From contig NW_012236521.1 in assembly GCF_000787575.1 (NCBI RefSeq), forward strand, positions 762,924 through 826,923: a stretch of 64,000 nt of DNA. Direction: 5' to 3'. The notes under the pieces were generated by a model that was given only the letters and a program-made list of their open reading frames with translations, made no database searches and was not told the origin of the DNA. Every line of letters begins with the position of its first letter. Position 1 is the first letter of the stretch. Positions 33,574-43,996 of this stretch are shown one piece after another. The translations under genes and the position numbers were made by a program. Source of the stretch: Acytostelium subglobosum LB1 (taxonomy: Eukaryota; Evosea; Eumycetozoa; Acytosteliales; Acytosteliaceae).

Positions 33574-36246
33574 CTATGCAAGATAGTTGTATATTCTACA
33601 TTGGATGGAATGTTAGTATCAATCAATCAATCAATCAATCAAACAAACAAACAATTATATGTTTAAACTTACCTCTTATCCTCCTTTGTTCTCTCCAGAT
33701 ACTCTCTTTCGATCAATGATTCAATACGCTTCTTGACCATCAATGGATTGGGAATGAACCTTGATTGCATCTGACTTGTGACCTCTGATACCAAGTTGGC
33801 ATGGTCCAAAGTCTTCCTCGACTTCATAATACGTACAATACATGCTTCGATCCTAGGGTAGACGTCGATGAATGAAGTATGTTAGTCGCGGCCATTGGTC
33901 TCCCGTGAGCATTGAGATGATACTTACAAATGCTTCCTCTCCTCTTCAATCTTCTCTCTGGTCTCAGTGACCTCGACAACGGTGTCCTTCTGGGCCACGG
34001 ACATGATCTTGACCTTGAAGAGCTTGCTCTTGAATCCGGCGTTGAACTTGAATACATCGGTGGTGGAGACTGTCTTGGTCGAGGGCTCCTTGTCCAACAC
34101 CTTGTTCTTGGAGTTGGTCAGCGCCAACAGGTTCTTTTGCAACTCCTTGGCACTCAATCCACTGCTCTCCTCAAGTTGTTTGAATGTCAATTGTTCGACA
34201 TCGTTGAACAGCAACAACATTATCATCTGTGGTGTGGACACCTGTAGCTCATGCGACTTGTTGCCAAACTTGGCACGTAGCTCTGCCGTGCCCAGATTGG
34301 TCTGCCACGTCAGTATACGACCAGAGTGGCCGCGTAGATAAAAGGTACGGAACATATCACAACACAACAATATGTCCGCTGGTAACTTGCATGGTTGTGC
34401 GCCTTGGATTGGCCAGAAGCCAGTAGTCAACACATTGACATTCAGCTCGAATGGTAATGCGCGCTGTATGATCGTGGCATGGTTAGTCACACTCTCCACT
34501 GGCACAATCAATCAATCAATCAATGGTATACATACCTCTGTCCTCTCGAGTTGCTGTTTGAATGAGGCACATGTGTCGATGGACACCTTGACATCAGTGA
34601 ACATGCCCTCGAGCTTCATGGTGAATTGGTAGCCACAGATGGTCTTTAACTTGCTGATCATGTTGCGCTCTGTATCATCCGATACACTTCTACCAAGCAA
34701 TAGACGTTTGGCCAAGTGTTGTTTGTAGTACTTCTCAAAGACGTCCTTCTCCTCAATATAGTTGAACAACTCCAATATCCTATCCAACAACTCATCAATC
34801 TCCTCATCACTGGCGCCCTTGAATCCCTTCTTCAACTTATCATCCAACAGCAACGACATGAACTCTGGCGATCTCTGATTCTTGTTGATGAAGCCAATGA
34901 ACTCCTACAGTCGCGTGTGGTTAGTTGATTGATTGAGCAGAGTGGCTCGCGAGACTGCCAACGACACATACCTGGTCGACGAGGACACGGAATGCATTGT
35001 CAAAGTTGAATGAGTACTTGTGGAGTTTGTCACACTTGTCCTTTAGCTCGAGGAGTTCCATGAAGTAGTTTCCACTCTCTTTGGACTTCTCCTCATCGGT
35101 TACAATGGACTTTCCAACTTCCATTAGATGTTGTCTAAGTATCTGATAGATTGTTGGTACACCATGTGATGTCCTTCCAAACATCGAATGCATCCTCCTC
35201 AAGTCATCAAACTTGTCCTCTCTAAACATTGGAATGACTCCAGACTCCATCTACAATGTGTGTGACAGGTGTCAGTCATCCATCAAACAATCGAATCACA
35301 TTGGATCAAACACATTACATTTGACAAGGTCAAGACATAATCGCCAATGAATATCTTCTCGAGCAATATCTTCATCTTGGACTCAGTACTGGAGTTGACA
35401 TAATGTGCCACTCTCTCTGTCTCCTCTTTGATTCGTTGTTCCACCTTGATTGGATTGAGGGAGTGGGATGGACATGTTAGATAATGGGATGGAATGATTC
35501 CAATCACACTCGCTCACTCGATCAATTACCTTTTTGAGATAATCCGAACATGTTGATGAACTGAATAGATTCTGTGCTTCGAGTTGGAAGTAGTTGGTGC
35601 TGGCTTCGATGAATGGAGTCTCGAATACTGATTCGTAGACTTTTGAATGATGGCTGGCACTGACCTCCAACAACATGTTGACCACATCTTTGAGCGATGA
35701 TTGATCGATGATCTCACCATCTCTTTCCTTGTGTATGACGGCCAACAGAGTCTTGACCAGACGGAATTGGATGGTGGGGGCATTGACCACCAGCTCCCTG
35801 AACAGGTCCAAGCCCATGTCGTACAGTGGCGTCAACTTGGCCTTGGGCACATATGTCATGTTCAAGTATGCCAACACCTCGCACACCATCAGCATGTGTG
35901 TGCGATAGTGTGACCATACTGCGGACAACTCTGTGAGGAATGCCTCGCCATGTGAGTCACCAGCGGCCAGCTGGGTGGTGACCTGTGCCAGGTACTTCTG
36001 GACGAGTGATCGTGTGTGAGCGTAGAGTTGTGGGCCACAGTTGTTGGTGACCATCTTGTAGGCATTCCTGTAGAGTTCTTCATAGGACAGACGAGATGCA
36101 CTCTTATTCTGGATGGCAAGTATCGAATCCTCCAATATCATCAATGACGCCTTGGCATTCTGTTCAGTCCATTGTGAATTGTTCAATACAATCTTTCTCA
36201 ATTTGAACTTTGGTGTTGATATAGGTATAACCTTTGTCTTGGCCAT
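33574..36246 (-). CDS. culC: Cullin-3
   Basis: Seven exons (36246..35530, 35444..35319, 35250..34972, 34904..34536, 34463..33928, 33852..33673, 33595..33574) close in frame at 742 aa. The N-terminal cullin repeats include [14 protein letters not shown]. The cullin-homology region has [32 protein letters not shown] and [14 protein letters not shown], then LTTGFWP. The winged-helix end has IVRIMKSRK, containing the NEDD8-acceptor Lys, and closes RIYNYLA. This matches CUL3 rather than CUL1 or CUL4. It scaffolds RING ubiquitin ligases with BTB adaptors. The last exon of 22 bases is small but supplies the family's conserved C-terminus. The symbol culC follows Dictyostelium usage for cullin-3. Confidence 0.94.
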
Positions 36247-36346
36247 TATTTGTTTGTGATTAATATATATATATATAAATGCAAGATGTAATAAATGATT
36301 GATTGATTGGTTTGAAATAGATTAACTTGAATCAGATGAGAGTTGG

Positions 36347-36368
36347 TTGCTGCTAAGGTTCTGCAGGG
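36347..36368 (+). repeat. Left terminal inverted repeat
   Basis: TTGCTGCTAAGGTT followed directly by CTGCAGGG; matches the reverse complement of 38851-38882 with a 10-base gap. Confidence 0.7.
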
Positions 36369-36562
36369 GATAGTCAAGGTTACGCAGAGAATTCATTTTT
36401 CAGCGGTCTCAATCCTTGGGTTCGAGCTGGTTCGACCCTGGACAACCCTTGGAACAGCAAGGGGAACCCTTTCAAACCTTATCTGATGTTAATTAAATAT
36501 TTATATTTTTATTGTTGTTGTTGTAGTTGTTGTTGTGGTTGTTGTTGTTGTTGTATGATAAA

Positions 36563-37660
36563 TTAGACCTTAAAGAAATCGTCGTCTCGTCCAAAGGAGT
36601 GGAACATATTGGTCAAATATGCGATAATTGTCCAGAGTGCGTTGTGTCGTTGAATGTTGTCAGAAAGGTCGCCAAGTGATCTGATTGTGTCTGACAATAT
36701 GTTCCATTTCTTCATCTCTCCAAAGACATTCTCAATGATGATCCTCACCTTCTTGATTCGATTGCTCTCATCTTTCTCTCTCAGGATACGCTCGGCATCG
36801 AATCCTTCTTTGGTGACCTTGGCTTCCAATGCCTTCAACTTCTTAGATACCTTGGTCGCCTCCTTTCCTTGACGCAGGCGATGCTCATCGAGCGTGCGTT
36901 TTCTGATCATCTTGTCTGTGTACTCCATATGATCGATCAATGAAGCCGACTTGATCTTGGGGGTGATGGTGTTGGTGTAGTACTTCTGACCTCCTTTGAA
37001 TCCTTTGTCACCGAGAATGACAATATCTTCATCGAACAGAGCCTGTAGTCTAGGTGCAGCATCCTTGTAGAGCGAGACGTCAGGCTGGGCGCCTCCCTCT
37101 GTCTTACCTACATACACGATCTTGCCACGTATATCGCAAATGACCAACACTGCCAAAGAATACATTGATTTCTTGCCAGAATAAACAAGATCCTTGATCG
37201 TCTTGTGTGGCGGCACTTGAATCCTCTGCTCTGACCCGTCCACAATGAGATGAACATTGTGCTTAATACCATCTTTCCATATTTCTGCATGATTGTCTCG
37301 AAGCTCTCCATTGTGAACCACATCCTGGAAGTACCCATGGCAGTACGACTTCAATCTATCGAACACCTTGGTGAATGAGTACCTGAGCTGAGCGATTGTC
37401 AATTGATATAGGAACACACGCTCCATCATGTACCAGGGAAGGTTGTGGCGGCACCTCATGAGGAAGACGAGCATGTCCTTGTGTTCAAAAGAGTGCTTCT
37501 CACAGAGCTGAGACACTTGACTATGGGAGAGCTTGAAGTAACTTGTGTACTCTTCATCTTGGTTGAACCATTGATCTGTAAGTGCAGAGTTGAGGGTATG
37601 GCATTTGTCAGTTAATGGACTTAGCTTGCTGGCAGCATATTTATTCTTCACCTTCTTCAA
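36563..37660 (-). CDS. DDE superfamily transposase (no ATG; frame-overlaps the upstream ORF)
   Basis: 365 codons counted from a TTG at 37660; the frame is open further back, through a CAA repeat, with no ATG. The catalytic triad is visible: Asp141 in VHLIVDGSEQRI, Asp218 in VILGDKGFKGG and Glu310 in VRIIIENVFGEMKKW. YSLAVLVICDIRGKIVYVG and GGAQPDVSLYKD between them are typical of the DDE_4 fold. The N-terminal part probably binds DNA. Because it lacks its own start and overlaps the end of the upstream ORF in the +1 frame, it is either made by +1 frameshifting, spliced to it, or is the broken half of one gene. The core itself carries no stop, so the copy looks young. Confidence 0.85.
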   Translation of the reverse strand: MKKVKNKYAASKLSPLTDKCHTLNSALTDQWFNQDEEYTSYFKLSHSQVSQLCEKHSFEHKDMLVFLMRCRHNLPWYMMERVFLYQLTIAQLRYSFTKVFDRLKSYCHGYFQDVVHNGELRDNHAEIWKDGIKHNVHLIVDGSEQRIQVPPHKTIKDLVYSGKKSMYSLAVLVICDIRGKIVYVGKTEGGAQPDVSLYKDAAPRLQALFDEDIVILGDKGFKGGQKYYTNTITPKIKSASLIDHMEYTDKMIRKRTLDEHRLRQGKEATKVSKKLKALEAKVTKEGFDAERILREKDESNRIKKVRIIIENVFGEMKKWNILSDTIRSLGDLSDNIQRHNALWTIIAYLTNMFHSFGRDDDFFKV

Positions 37661-37690
37661 GGGTATTGTTCTTCCTCTTATTGTTCCTCC

Positions 37691-37722
<32 letters not shown>

Positions 37723-38720
37723 GGTGTTGGTGTTGCAGCTGCTTTCTTGGCCTTTGATTTAGACACTGGTTTGGTTATTGCTGGGCTTGGTGCTGCTGGG
37801 CTGGGTGCTGGGATGGGTGGTGATGTAGTTGTTGACATCGCATTATCGTCGATATCTATCGTTGCCCTGCTGGAGATACCGGTGTTCGCTTCGCACCATT
37901 GAGTCCATTTCTCTCGTTTGTTGGTTAGATACTCGACAAGGCAGTTCCATCGACAGAAGTATACAAAGACGCCAAACGTGCTGTCTGGATGGCAACACTT
38001 CAAGATGCGAGAACAACCCTTTGAACAGTTCTGGCAATGTTGGACAGAATCTCCAATGATAGGCTTCTCTGGATCGTGTTCTCCAATCGCAGGTACAGCA
38101 AGCTTCAAATAGGGCATTGACCTGGTATGGTTTGTAATATGTCCAACACTGCACATCATCATTTTTTGGTCGCCATAGTAGACAATGATCTTCTTCTCGA
38201 TCTTGTTCTCTGGTGAATTGCAAGTCGCCTCTACTATAATCCGGTTGGGATTGGTTGGGTCTCGAACGTTGGAATGCAGGAAGCACTTGGTTTGTTTGCT
38301 AGTCTCTCCATCCATCAACTTCTTGGTATGTGTGATATTCATCAGCTCTCTATTGTTCTCTGCCGCACCTTGTTTGGTTGGCGTCTTCATTTGCTGAAGC
38401 GTGAGTGTTGATGACAACGATGTTGGTTGTGGCTGGTGTTGATAAAAAAAACAAAAAAAAAAAAAAAAAAGTAGTTGTTGTTGTTGCGATAATGACTTGA
38501 TGATTCCCTCTAACTCCTCTATACGCAGCCTCAACGTGTGAGTCTCCTCCTGTGATTCTTTAGTCTGGAACATATCAATGATGATATTGTAACACAGTTT
38601 GGCGCACACGGGCAGGTGTTTGCCCAAGACCCAGATATCCAACTCAGTACCGCAGAAGAAGCATTTGACACCTGCTTGCTTAACTCTGGTGACTATTAAC
38701 TGGGTTAGCTCCTCAGACAT
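37641..38720 (-). CDS. Transposon-borne Cys-rich protein (ORF1)
   Basis: 359 aa from an ATG at 38720. Residues 15-45 hold a possible zinc cluster (CFFCGTELDIWVLGKH, then C-x4-C). A Leu-rich, coiled-coil-like stretch follows, then poly-Q and an odd poly-Phe run encoded by a T-tract. Residues ~190-280 contain more Cys/His pairs (HCQNCSKGCSRILKCCHPDS, then FCRWNC). The tail is Pro/Ala/Thr-rich with basic residues and ends EEGEE. It lies wholly inside the inverted repeats, so it belongs to the element; no family is recognised. The T-tract (38449-38471 as A on the plus strand) may be an error-prone or slippage site. Confidence 0.65.
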
Positions 38721-38850
38721 CAGATGTTGTATTATATATATGTATTAATTGGTCGCTATTACTATGTTGGAGGTTGCAAAGGGTCATCACGGGTCGGACC
38801 TTGGATTCCAAAACAAATATTTGAAGAATCCACCCACAACACCCGTTGAA

Positions 38851-38882
38851 CCCTGCAGAACCCAAGCTAACCTTAGCAGCAA
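38851..38882 (-). repeat. Right terminal inverted repeat
   Basis: Reads TTGCTGCTAAGGTT, ten unmatched bases, then CTGCAGGG on the minus strand, mirroring the left end at 36347-36368. Confidence 0.7.
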
Positions 38883-39461
38883 TCAAGTGGTAGGAGTTGG
38901 AAGGTCGAAGGGGGGTACACAAAGATTCAAGGTAATTTCCAATCAGTTAGTTTTGACACGCTTTTGATCAAAAAACAGATACAAGTATCACAACAGTGTT
39001 GTCTTGAATGATTGTAAACATATTATACATATGGATATTATCTGTTGTTGAGTATAACAAATATTCTTTAGTTTAGATCTTCTTATTTGTGAAAAACAGG
39101 TCAATGACACTACTCCAAACCATTCCGAATAAGATGATAAGATCAATCAAGGATAGACAGAATCTAGAACTTTTGAATTATAAATATTAGCATGTGATCT
39201 AAGATAATATGATTATACGAGTGTTATCTGTTTCAGGGTAATGATCGTCTGGTCTCTGTTCAATCACCAACAACAAAAAAAAAAAAGAAAAAAGTATGCA
39301 CACAAGTGAAAGTGTCTGAGCCGGGTTCATTCTCAAACACAACACACACAAACACCATCATGATCACTGGTCATAGTTTTTGAAAACACTCTTCTTTACA
39401 TTATTACTCTTTGTGTCCAACAAACAAACATATATTTATAATACATACATATATATACAAC
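38883..39461. other. Intergenic, promoter side of the Rieske gene
   Basis: Very AT-rich. An A-run near 39275-39292 and a TATA-rich stretch (TATATTTATAATACATACATATATATAC) at 39431-39458 directly precede the start codon of the Rieske gene. No coding signal. Confidence 0.5.
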
Positions 39462-40383
39462 ATGTTGTCTAGGTTCGTCTCAAAGGTTGCACCAAGATGT
39501 AAGGCATTCAAATAGCTTATCTCTCAAGAATCATCGACATCATCATTATCATTATCATTATCGTCATATGAATCGTTCAGCAACAGCAACAGCATCAACA
39601 GTAATTATAGCGACAGCAACAGAAGTTCACGAACGGCAGATATATGCGATAGCAGTCAACACAAAGATTATGATGATGAAGATGAAGATGATATCTCGTT
39701 CATTAGACCATTCACTCACCTATTCACCTCAACCTACTTAATGACAAACATTTATAACAGGCAACCAATCGATCAGAAGTTACTCGACATCACAGCACTT
39801 CATGACCAACAACACAACTACTTTCCCATCACAACACTTTGAGAAGTACTTGACAGAGCCACAGACTGTTGATCCCGAGGGACGTGGATACTCATACCTC
39901 GTGGTCGGTGGTGCTGCCGCCGGTCTGGCCGCGATGGCCAAGAACACCGTCGTCTCAGCCCTCTCGACCATGTCGCCAGGTCAGGACATTCTTGCCCTGT
40001 CCTCGGTCGAGATCGACCTGTCCAGCATCCCCGAGGCCACCGCCGTCACCTTGAAGTGGCGTGGAAAGCCCCTGTTCGTGCGTCATCGTTCGGCCGAGGA
40101 GATTGCCTTGGCCCAGTCGGTCGATGTCAGCTCCCTCGTCGACAAGGAGGCCGACAACGTTCGTGCCAAGGACCCAGAGTGGGTCATCCTGATTGGAGTG
40201 TGCACACATTTGGGTTGTATCCCCATTGCCGGTGGTGGTGACTTTGCTGGCTGGTACTGCCCATGCCACGGCAGTCATTACGACAATGCCGGACGTATCC
40301 GTAAGGGTCCCGCTCCACAGAACCTCATCATCCCTCCATACAAGTTCATTGGTCCACAGCAGATCATCGTTGGAGACGAATAA
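39462..40383 (+). CDS. uqcrfs1: Rieske iron-sulfur subunit of mitochondrial complex III
   Basis: Exons 39462..39498 and 39761..40383 give 219 aa. The N-terminus (MLSRFVSKVAPR, then SIRSYSTS) is a mitochondrial presequence. One membrane helix spans about 55-78 (YLVVGGAAAGLAAM). The soluble Rieske domain carries both cluster boxes, CTHLGC and CPCHGSHYD, with the two Cys and two His ligands of the 2Fe-2S cluster. The protein moves electrons from ubiquinol to cytochrome c1. Length fits the family. The intron interrupts the presequence, separating it from the mature protein. Codon use is strongly biased, as expected for an abundant protein. Confidence 0.95.
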
Positions 40384-40694
40384 GCGATTGTTGTAGTCGT
40401 GTAATATTGGTAGGACATGTGAGTGTATGCTCTCGACGCGTTGACGTTGGCGAGAGTGAGTCCACGGTCCTGCCACACAACTCATATTATATATTATTAT
40501 AGACCAACAACAGAGGGCTCTGCTGCGACATCTAGCACCAGCAACAGCAAAGCATAGCGAACTACAAAGCTCAAACCATATACATTAAATCACCTACAAA
40601 GCACTTCGAAGTATCAACATGATCAGGTCATCGTGATGACCAAGCTCATATCATTCATTATTATCATACATGTAAAGATAGAGATAGACCTTAT
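40384..40694. other. Convergent intergenic region
   Basis: It lies between the stops of the Rieske gene (plus) and the kaptin gene (minus) and so should contain both 3' untranslated regions. Nothing else seen. Confidence 0.5.
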
Positions 40695-42936
40695 TCAATG
40701 GACTGCTGACTGACATCTTGTTGCNAATCTAAGTATCTCGCCAATAAGTTCCAGTCTATCATTAATCTCTTGTTCGTACTTGGTGATTGGGACCTGATGA
40801 TGTTGATGGAGTAAGTAAGTGATCGAGTGATCAGCAGCCATCCAGACAGACAGGGTATACTTACTCGCATGATGTAGATACCAAACATTGTGATCACAAC
40901 ACTCTGGTGCATGCCATCGTTTAACAGCTTGCAATTGAGTATGCCTTGGATTGGATGTGAGAAGTGCTTGTGATTCGTCAGAGTATAGATCTGTTGGTTG
41001 TGAACCATACCATGCCCAAGCCCTGACAACTGTTCATTAAAGTTGTTGCTGTGGCTTGGTATGATGGTGTTGCGCAGTTTATACACTAGTAGCTCTGTGG
41101 CGTACGTTCCTACCAGCAGCTCATTGACTCCGTCGCCATCAATGTCAAACACATCAACACAGGTCACGCCATTAAATGAGTCTGATTGATCGAGTATCTC
41201 AAACTCCTTTAGCATGCTCTCGCCTATGTTCCTAAAGACCATCACGTATCCGATGATGCTGCCAGCGACCAGATGTACGGGTGCCGAAGACTGAGGTGGT
41301 GGTTGTGTTGTGTCGTTCGTCGAGGCCAAATGCACGGCCAAGTTGCCCAGGAGGGTTGATGGTATTGACCTCATCTTGCCCAAGGCAGGTGTGTTCGCCA
41401 CAGATTCCATAGTGCCTCTATCCGTATACAATGACAATGTCTGAACTGGCCCATCAAAGTAGCAAGAGTCAGTTCTCTGTTGTTTTGTTTCCACTATCAT
41501 GAATGGACGAGTTAATGATTGGTTGATTGATTGATTGATTGATAATGGTCTTACAATCTGTGATGGTGATCTGGAGAAGTCCATTCTGGCAACCTACTGC
41601 CACATATCTATTGTTGCCATGGTATCTAATGTCAATGCGCATGACGTATGATTGGATGTTGACCAACTCTGGGAAGTGTTCTCCAATGTCCCCTTCAACA
41701 TACTCATGTTGTTCATTTGGCTATATCCAAAGGTCGGGTTCTTTGTTAGTCGTCTAACTTGCGCGGGCGTCAACAACAAAGAGTGTACGGACATACCTGA
41801 TAAATATGTATTCGTTCATCACTGCCAGACAGGAGGAAGGCACCATTGGCGGTACTGTCGGGGTGGTAGGGTGGATGTGTGAGGTGGAAGGGAGTGAAGT
41901 CTAGTGGGATGGACTGGGCAGCTTTGGAGGTGGATGATGGTGGCGAGGGTTGGCCAGGTTTGCAGGGATGGAATGACAGTCGACCACGACTGGATCCCTG
42001 TTGCGCCGCGTGTATAACAGTCATTGCAATGGTAGCCTTGCCATTGCGTAGGACAGAGTCGATCGACACGATGATGTCCTCTGGCGGCTGATTCGAGAGA
42101 TGTTGTTGTGACTTGCTTGATCCGGGAGTGGATGCAGTGCTCCCGCTGCTGACAGGTGATTGATTGGCAATGTGAGGCGATGTCTGTTGCTGACTGGTGG
42201 GTGCACCACTGGGCATTGCCGAGCCAATCATGTTACCAGGTGTAGGTTGCTTCATTTGCATTGGAGGGATGCGTGACTTGAGAGACAGGGGAAGTCGTTG
42301 CATATGTGACTTCATCACATTCATTGGTGGGTTCTGTGCTGCTGATGCGGGCTGTTGTGTCGCGACGCCACCGCTACTGTTCTGATTGGACTTGTTACTG
42401 TTGTTTGAGTTGTTGTTGATATTGTTGTTGTTTGAACCGCTCAATGATGGCGGAGATGTGATGCTTTGATGAGACTGATACATATTTGATGATGTGGCCG
42501 TCGATGATGGCGAGGTCGAGGGCGAGAGGTTGGGCGTCTGCGGTGATGATAGAAGTTGTGGAGTGATGATATCATTGGTCAACCATTGTAGTCCTAGCCG
42601 CCTGTCCTCAATTGGTGTGATCGACATGATGTTATTGCGCGATGCCACGAACAATGTTCCACTCTGACCATTCGTTAAACAACTATTGTTCACTGCCGCC
42701 GCATATGATGGCGCAGCAACTTGATTCAAATGAGTACAACTATATATATTCGTTGGTGATGACAGTTCGATAAACTCCAACGTCTCCAACTCTAGCGGTG
42801 CTATATTCTCTATGATGCCCAAATCATCGCATTCACAATCAAGTCCATCCACAACTTGTTGTTGTTGAGATGTCACTGAGGCTACATCAGCTGTCTCTGC
42901 CTTCTGCTGCTGTAGCTGTTGTTGATGTTCACTCAT
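40695..42936 (-). CDS. Kaptin (KICSTOR-complex subunit) homologue
   Basis: Exons 42936..41797, 41720..41555, 41493..40865 and 40793..40695 give 677 aa. After a Q-rich start, a beta-propeller-like protein begins (IYSCTHL, GTLFVASRNNIMSI), interrupted by ~180 residues of N/S/P/Q. The second half is well conserved with animal kaptin: LSGSDERIHIYQ joined to PNEQHEYVE, YVAVGCQNGLLQI, AGSIIGYVMVFRN, and FDIDGDGVNELLVGTYATEL. It ends with a helix (YEQEINDRLELIGEILR). Kaptin is part of KICSTOR, which recruits the amino-acid sensor GATOR1 to lysosomes and so tunes TORC1; it was first described as actin-associated. Which role applies here is unknown. One N (40725) lies in the last exon. Confidence 0.85.
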
Positions 42937-43141
42937 TGTTTGATTGATTGATTGTTTGTGTATAAGTATCAAAGATGCAAGTGTACAAGATGAAATGAAG
43001 TTTGTGGACAAGTTCGTGGATCGCCACCTCCCGCGCGAGTGGCGCCAGACGAACTTGTCCATGAATGATTGAATGAATGAGTATATGTTATTAATAGTAT
43101 ATATGTACAAGGGATAGCTGACTGAATGACTAACTAATGTC

Positions 43142-43812
43142 TCAGCGCTGACGGTCTTGCTCGGCGCCAGACGATAGTTGCGCTAGATGATCTAGTCCTG
43201 CACATAATGATGGTCTAATTCGATTGATCTCCATCATTGTAATATTGTTGATCAATATAGGTCCAATGTTATCACTGGCTGACAGTACAGAGATGATGGT
43301 TTCACTCAATTTACTCTGTCGTCTATTAATTAAATCCTCTATTATTCCTCTTATCTCATTGGCTCCACCATTATGTGTTGTAGCATCGTCCGGTGCCACT
43401 GCCAACAACATCGTAGCAATCTCTATATAATGCTTTGGTAGATGTTCAAACCTCATTGCATTCTCATTCTCCTCTTTGAATACATTGTCAAGGTAATCTA
43501 TGATCATCGAGTGAGTGATTGACGTCGTTTGTTTAAATGAATGAGTGACAACATACCCTTGTTCAACCATGTTGGATAGATTATCCTGCACTTCTTCTTC
43601 TTCTTTAGAGTGATGGCTAGCCAGAGGGGCACTTTGAGTTGGATGCTGGGTACAAAGGGTCCGTAGGTACCAGACATAAAGTGTAGTTCCTCATTCTTAA
43701 AGTTGGGAATGATTGTTATTGGTTCATCCTCTGCCAAGAACTCTATTTGGAATGGTGTAAATGATCTCTGATGATCATCCTTGTTTATATTTGAGCTTCT
43801 AATCATTGACAT
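43142..43812 (-). CDS. gins2: GINS complex subunit Psf2
   Basis: Exons 43812..43557 and 43497..43142 give 203 aa. The family core is clear: [15 protein letters not shown] near residue 24, then [20 protein letters not shown] and [10 protein letters not shown]. The C-terminal half has [14 protein letters not shown] and the closing [15 protein letters not shown] helix. GINS (Sld5, Psf1-3) joins Mcm2-7 and Cdc45 as the replicative helicase in the nucleus. The start used here puts ~20 extra residues before the core; an ATG two codons later is equally possible. Confidence 0.93.
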
Positions 43813-43996
43813 TCATTCAAACTATTATATTATATATGATTGATTATAAGTATGTACACAAAGAGATAACAAATGATCATTACAAGATTGTGAACTTCTT
43901 GGCGCCTTTTTATCTTCGTTGATTTTTGTCATTCCACGGGTGACGACGTCGTCTTTCCAGGTGTTCCAATCCATGTGATTGATCTTGGAGTTGGAA

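Larger units (their letters stand above)
36347..38882 (-). mobile_element. DDE-type DNA transposon with terminal inverted repeats
   Basis: About 2.5 kb between cullin-3 and the Rieske gene. The left end (TTGCTGCTAAGGTT then CTGCAGGG, 36347-36368) is the reverse complement of the right end (38851-38882), except that the right end has ten extra bases between the two blocks. Two minus-strand ORFs fill the interior, an upstream zinc-cluster protein and a DDE transposase of the DDE_4 (Harbinger/IS5-like) type. No clean target duplication is seen outside the ends. Confidence 0.75.

Noticed and set aside
36420-36460. GGTTCGACCCT resembling a tRNA B box
   Set aside because: No acceptor stem, D-arm or anticodon arm can be formed around it; it lies in the transposon's left end.
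41594-41719. Kaptin exon starting at the earlier AG near 41740
   Set aside because: That join leads to a stop or wrong frame; the acceptor before CCAAATGAA restores the conserved frame.
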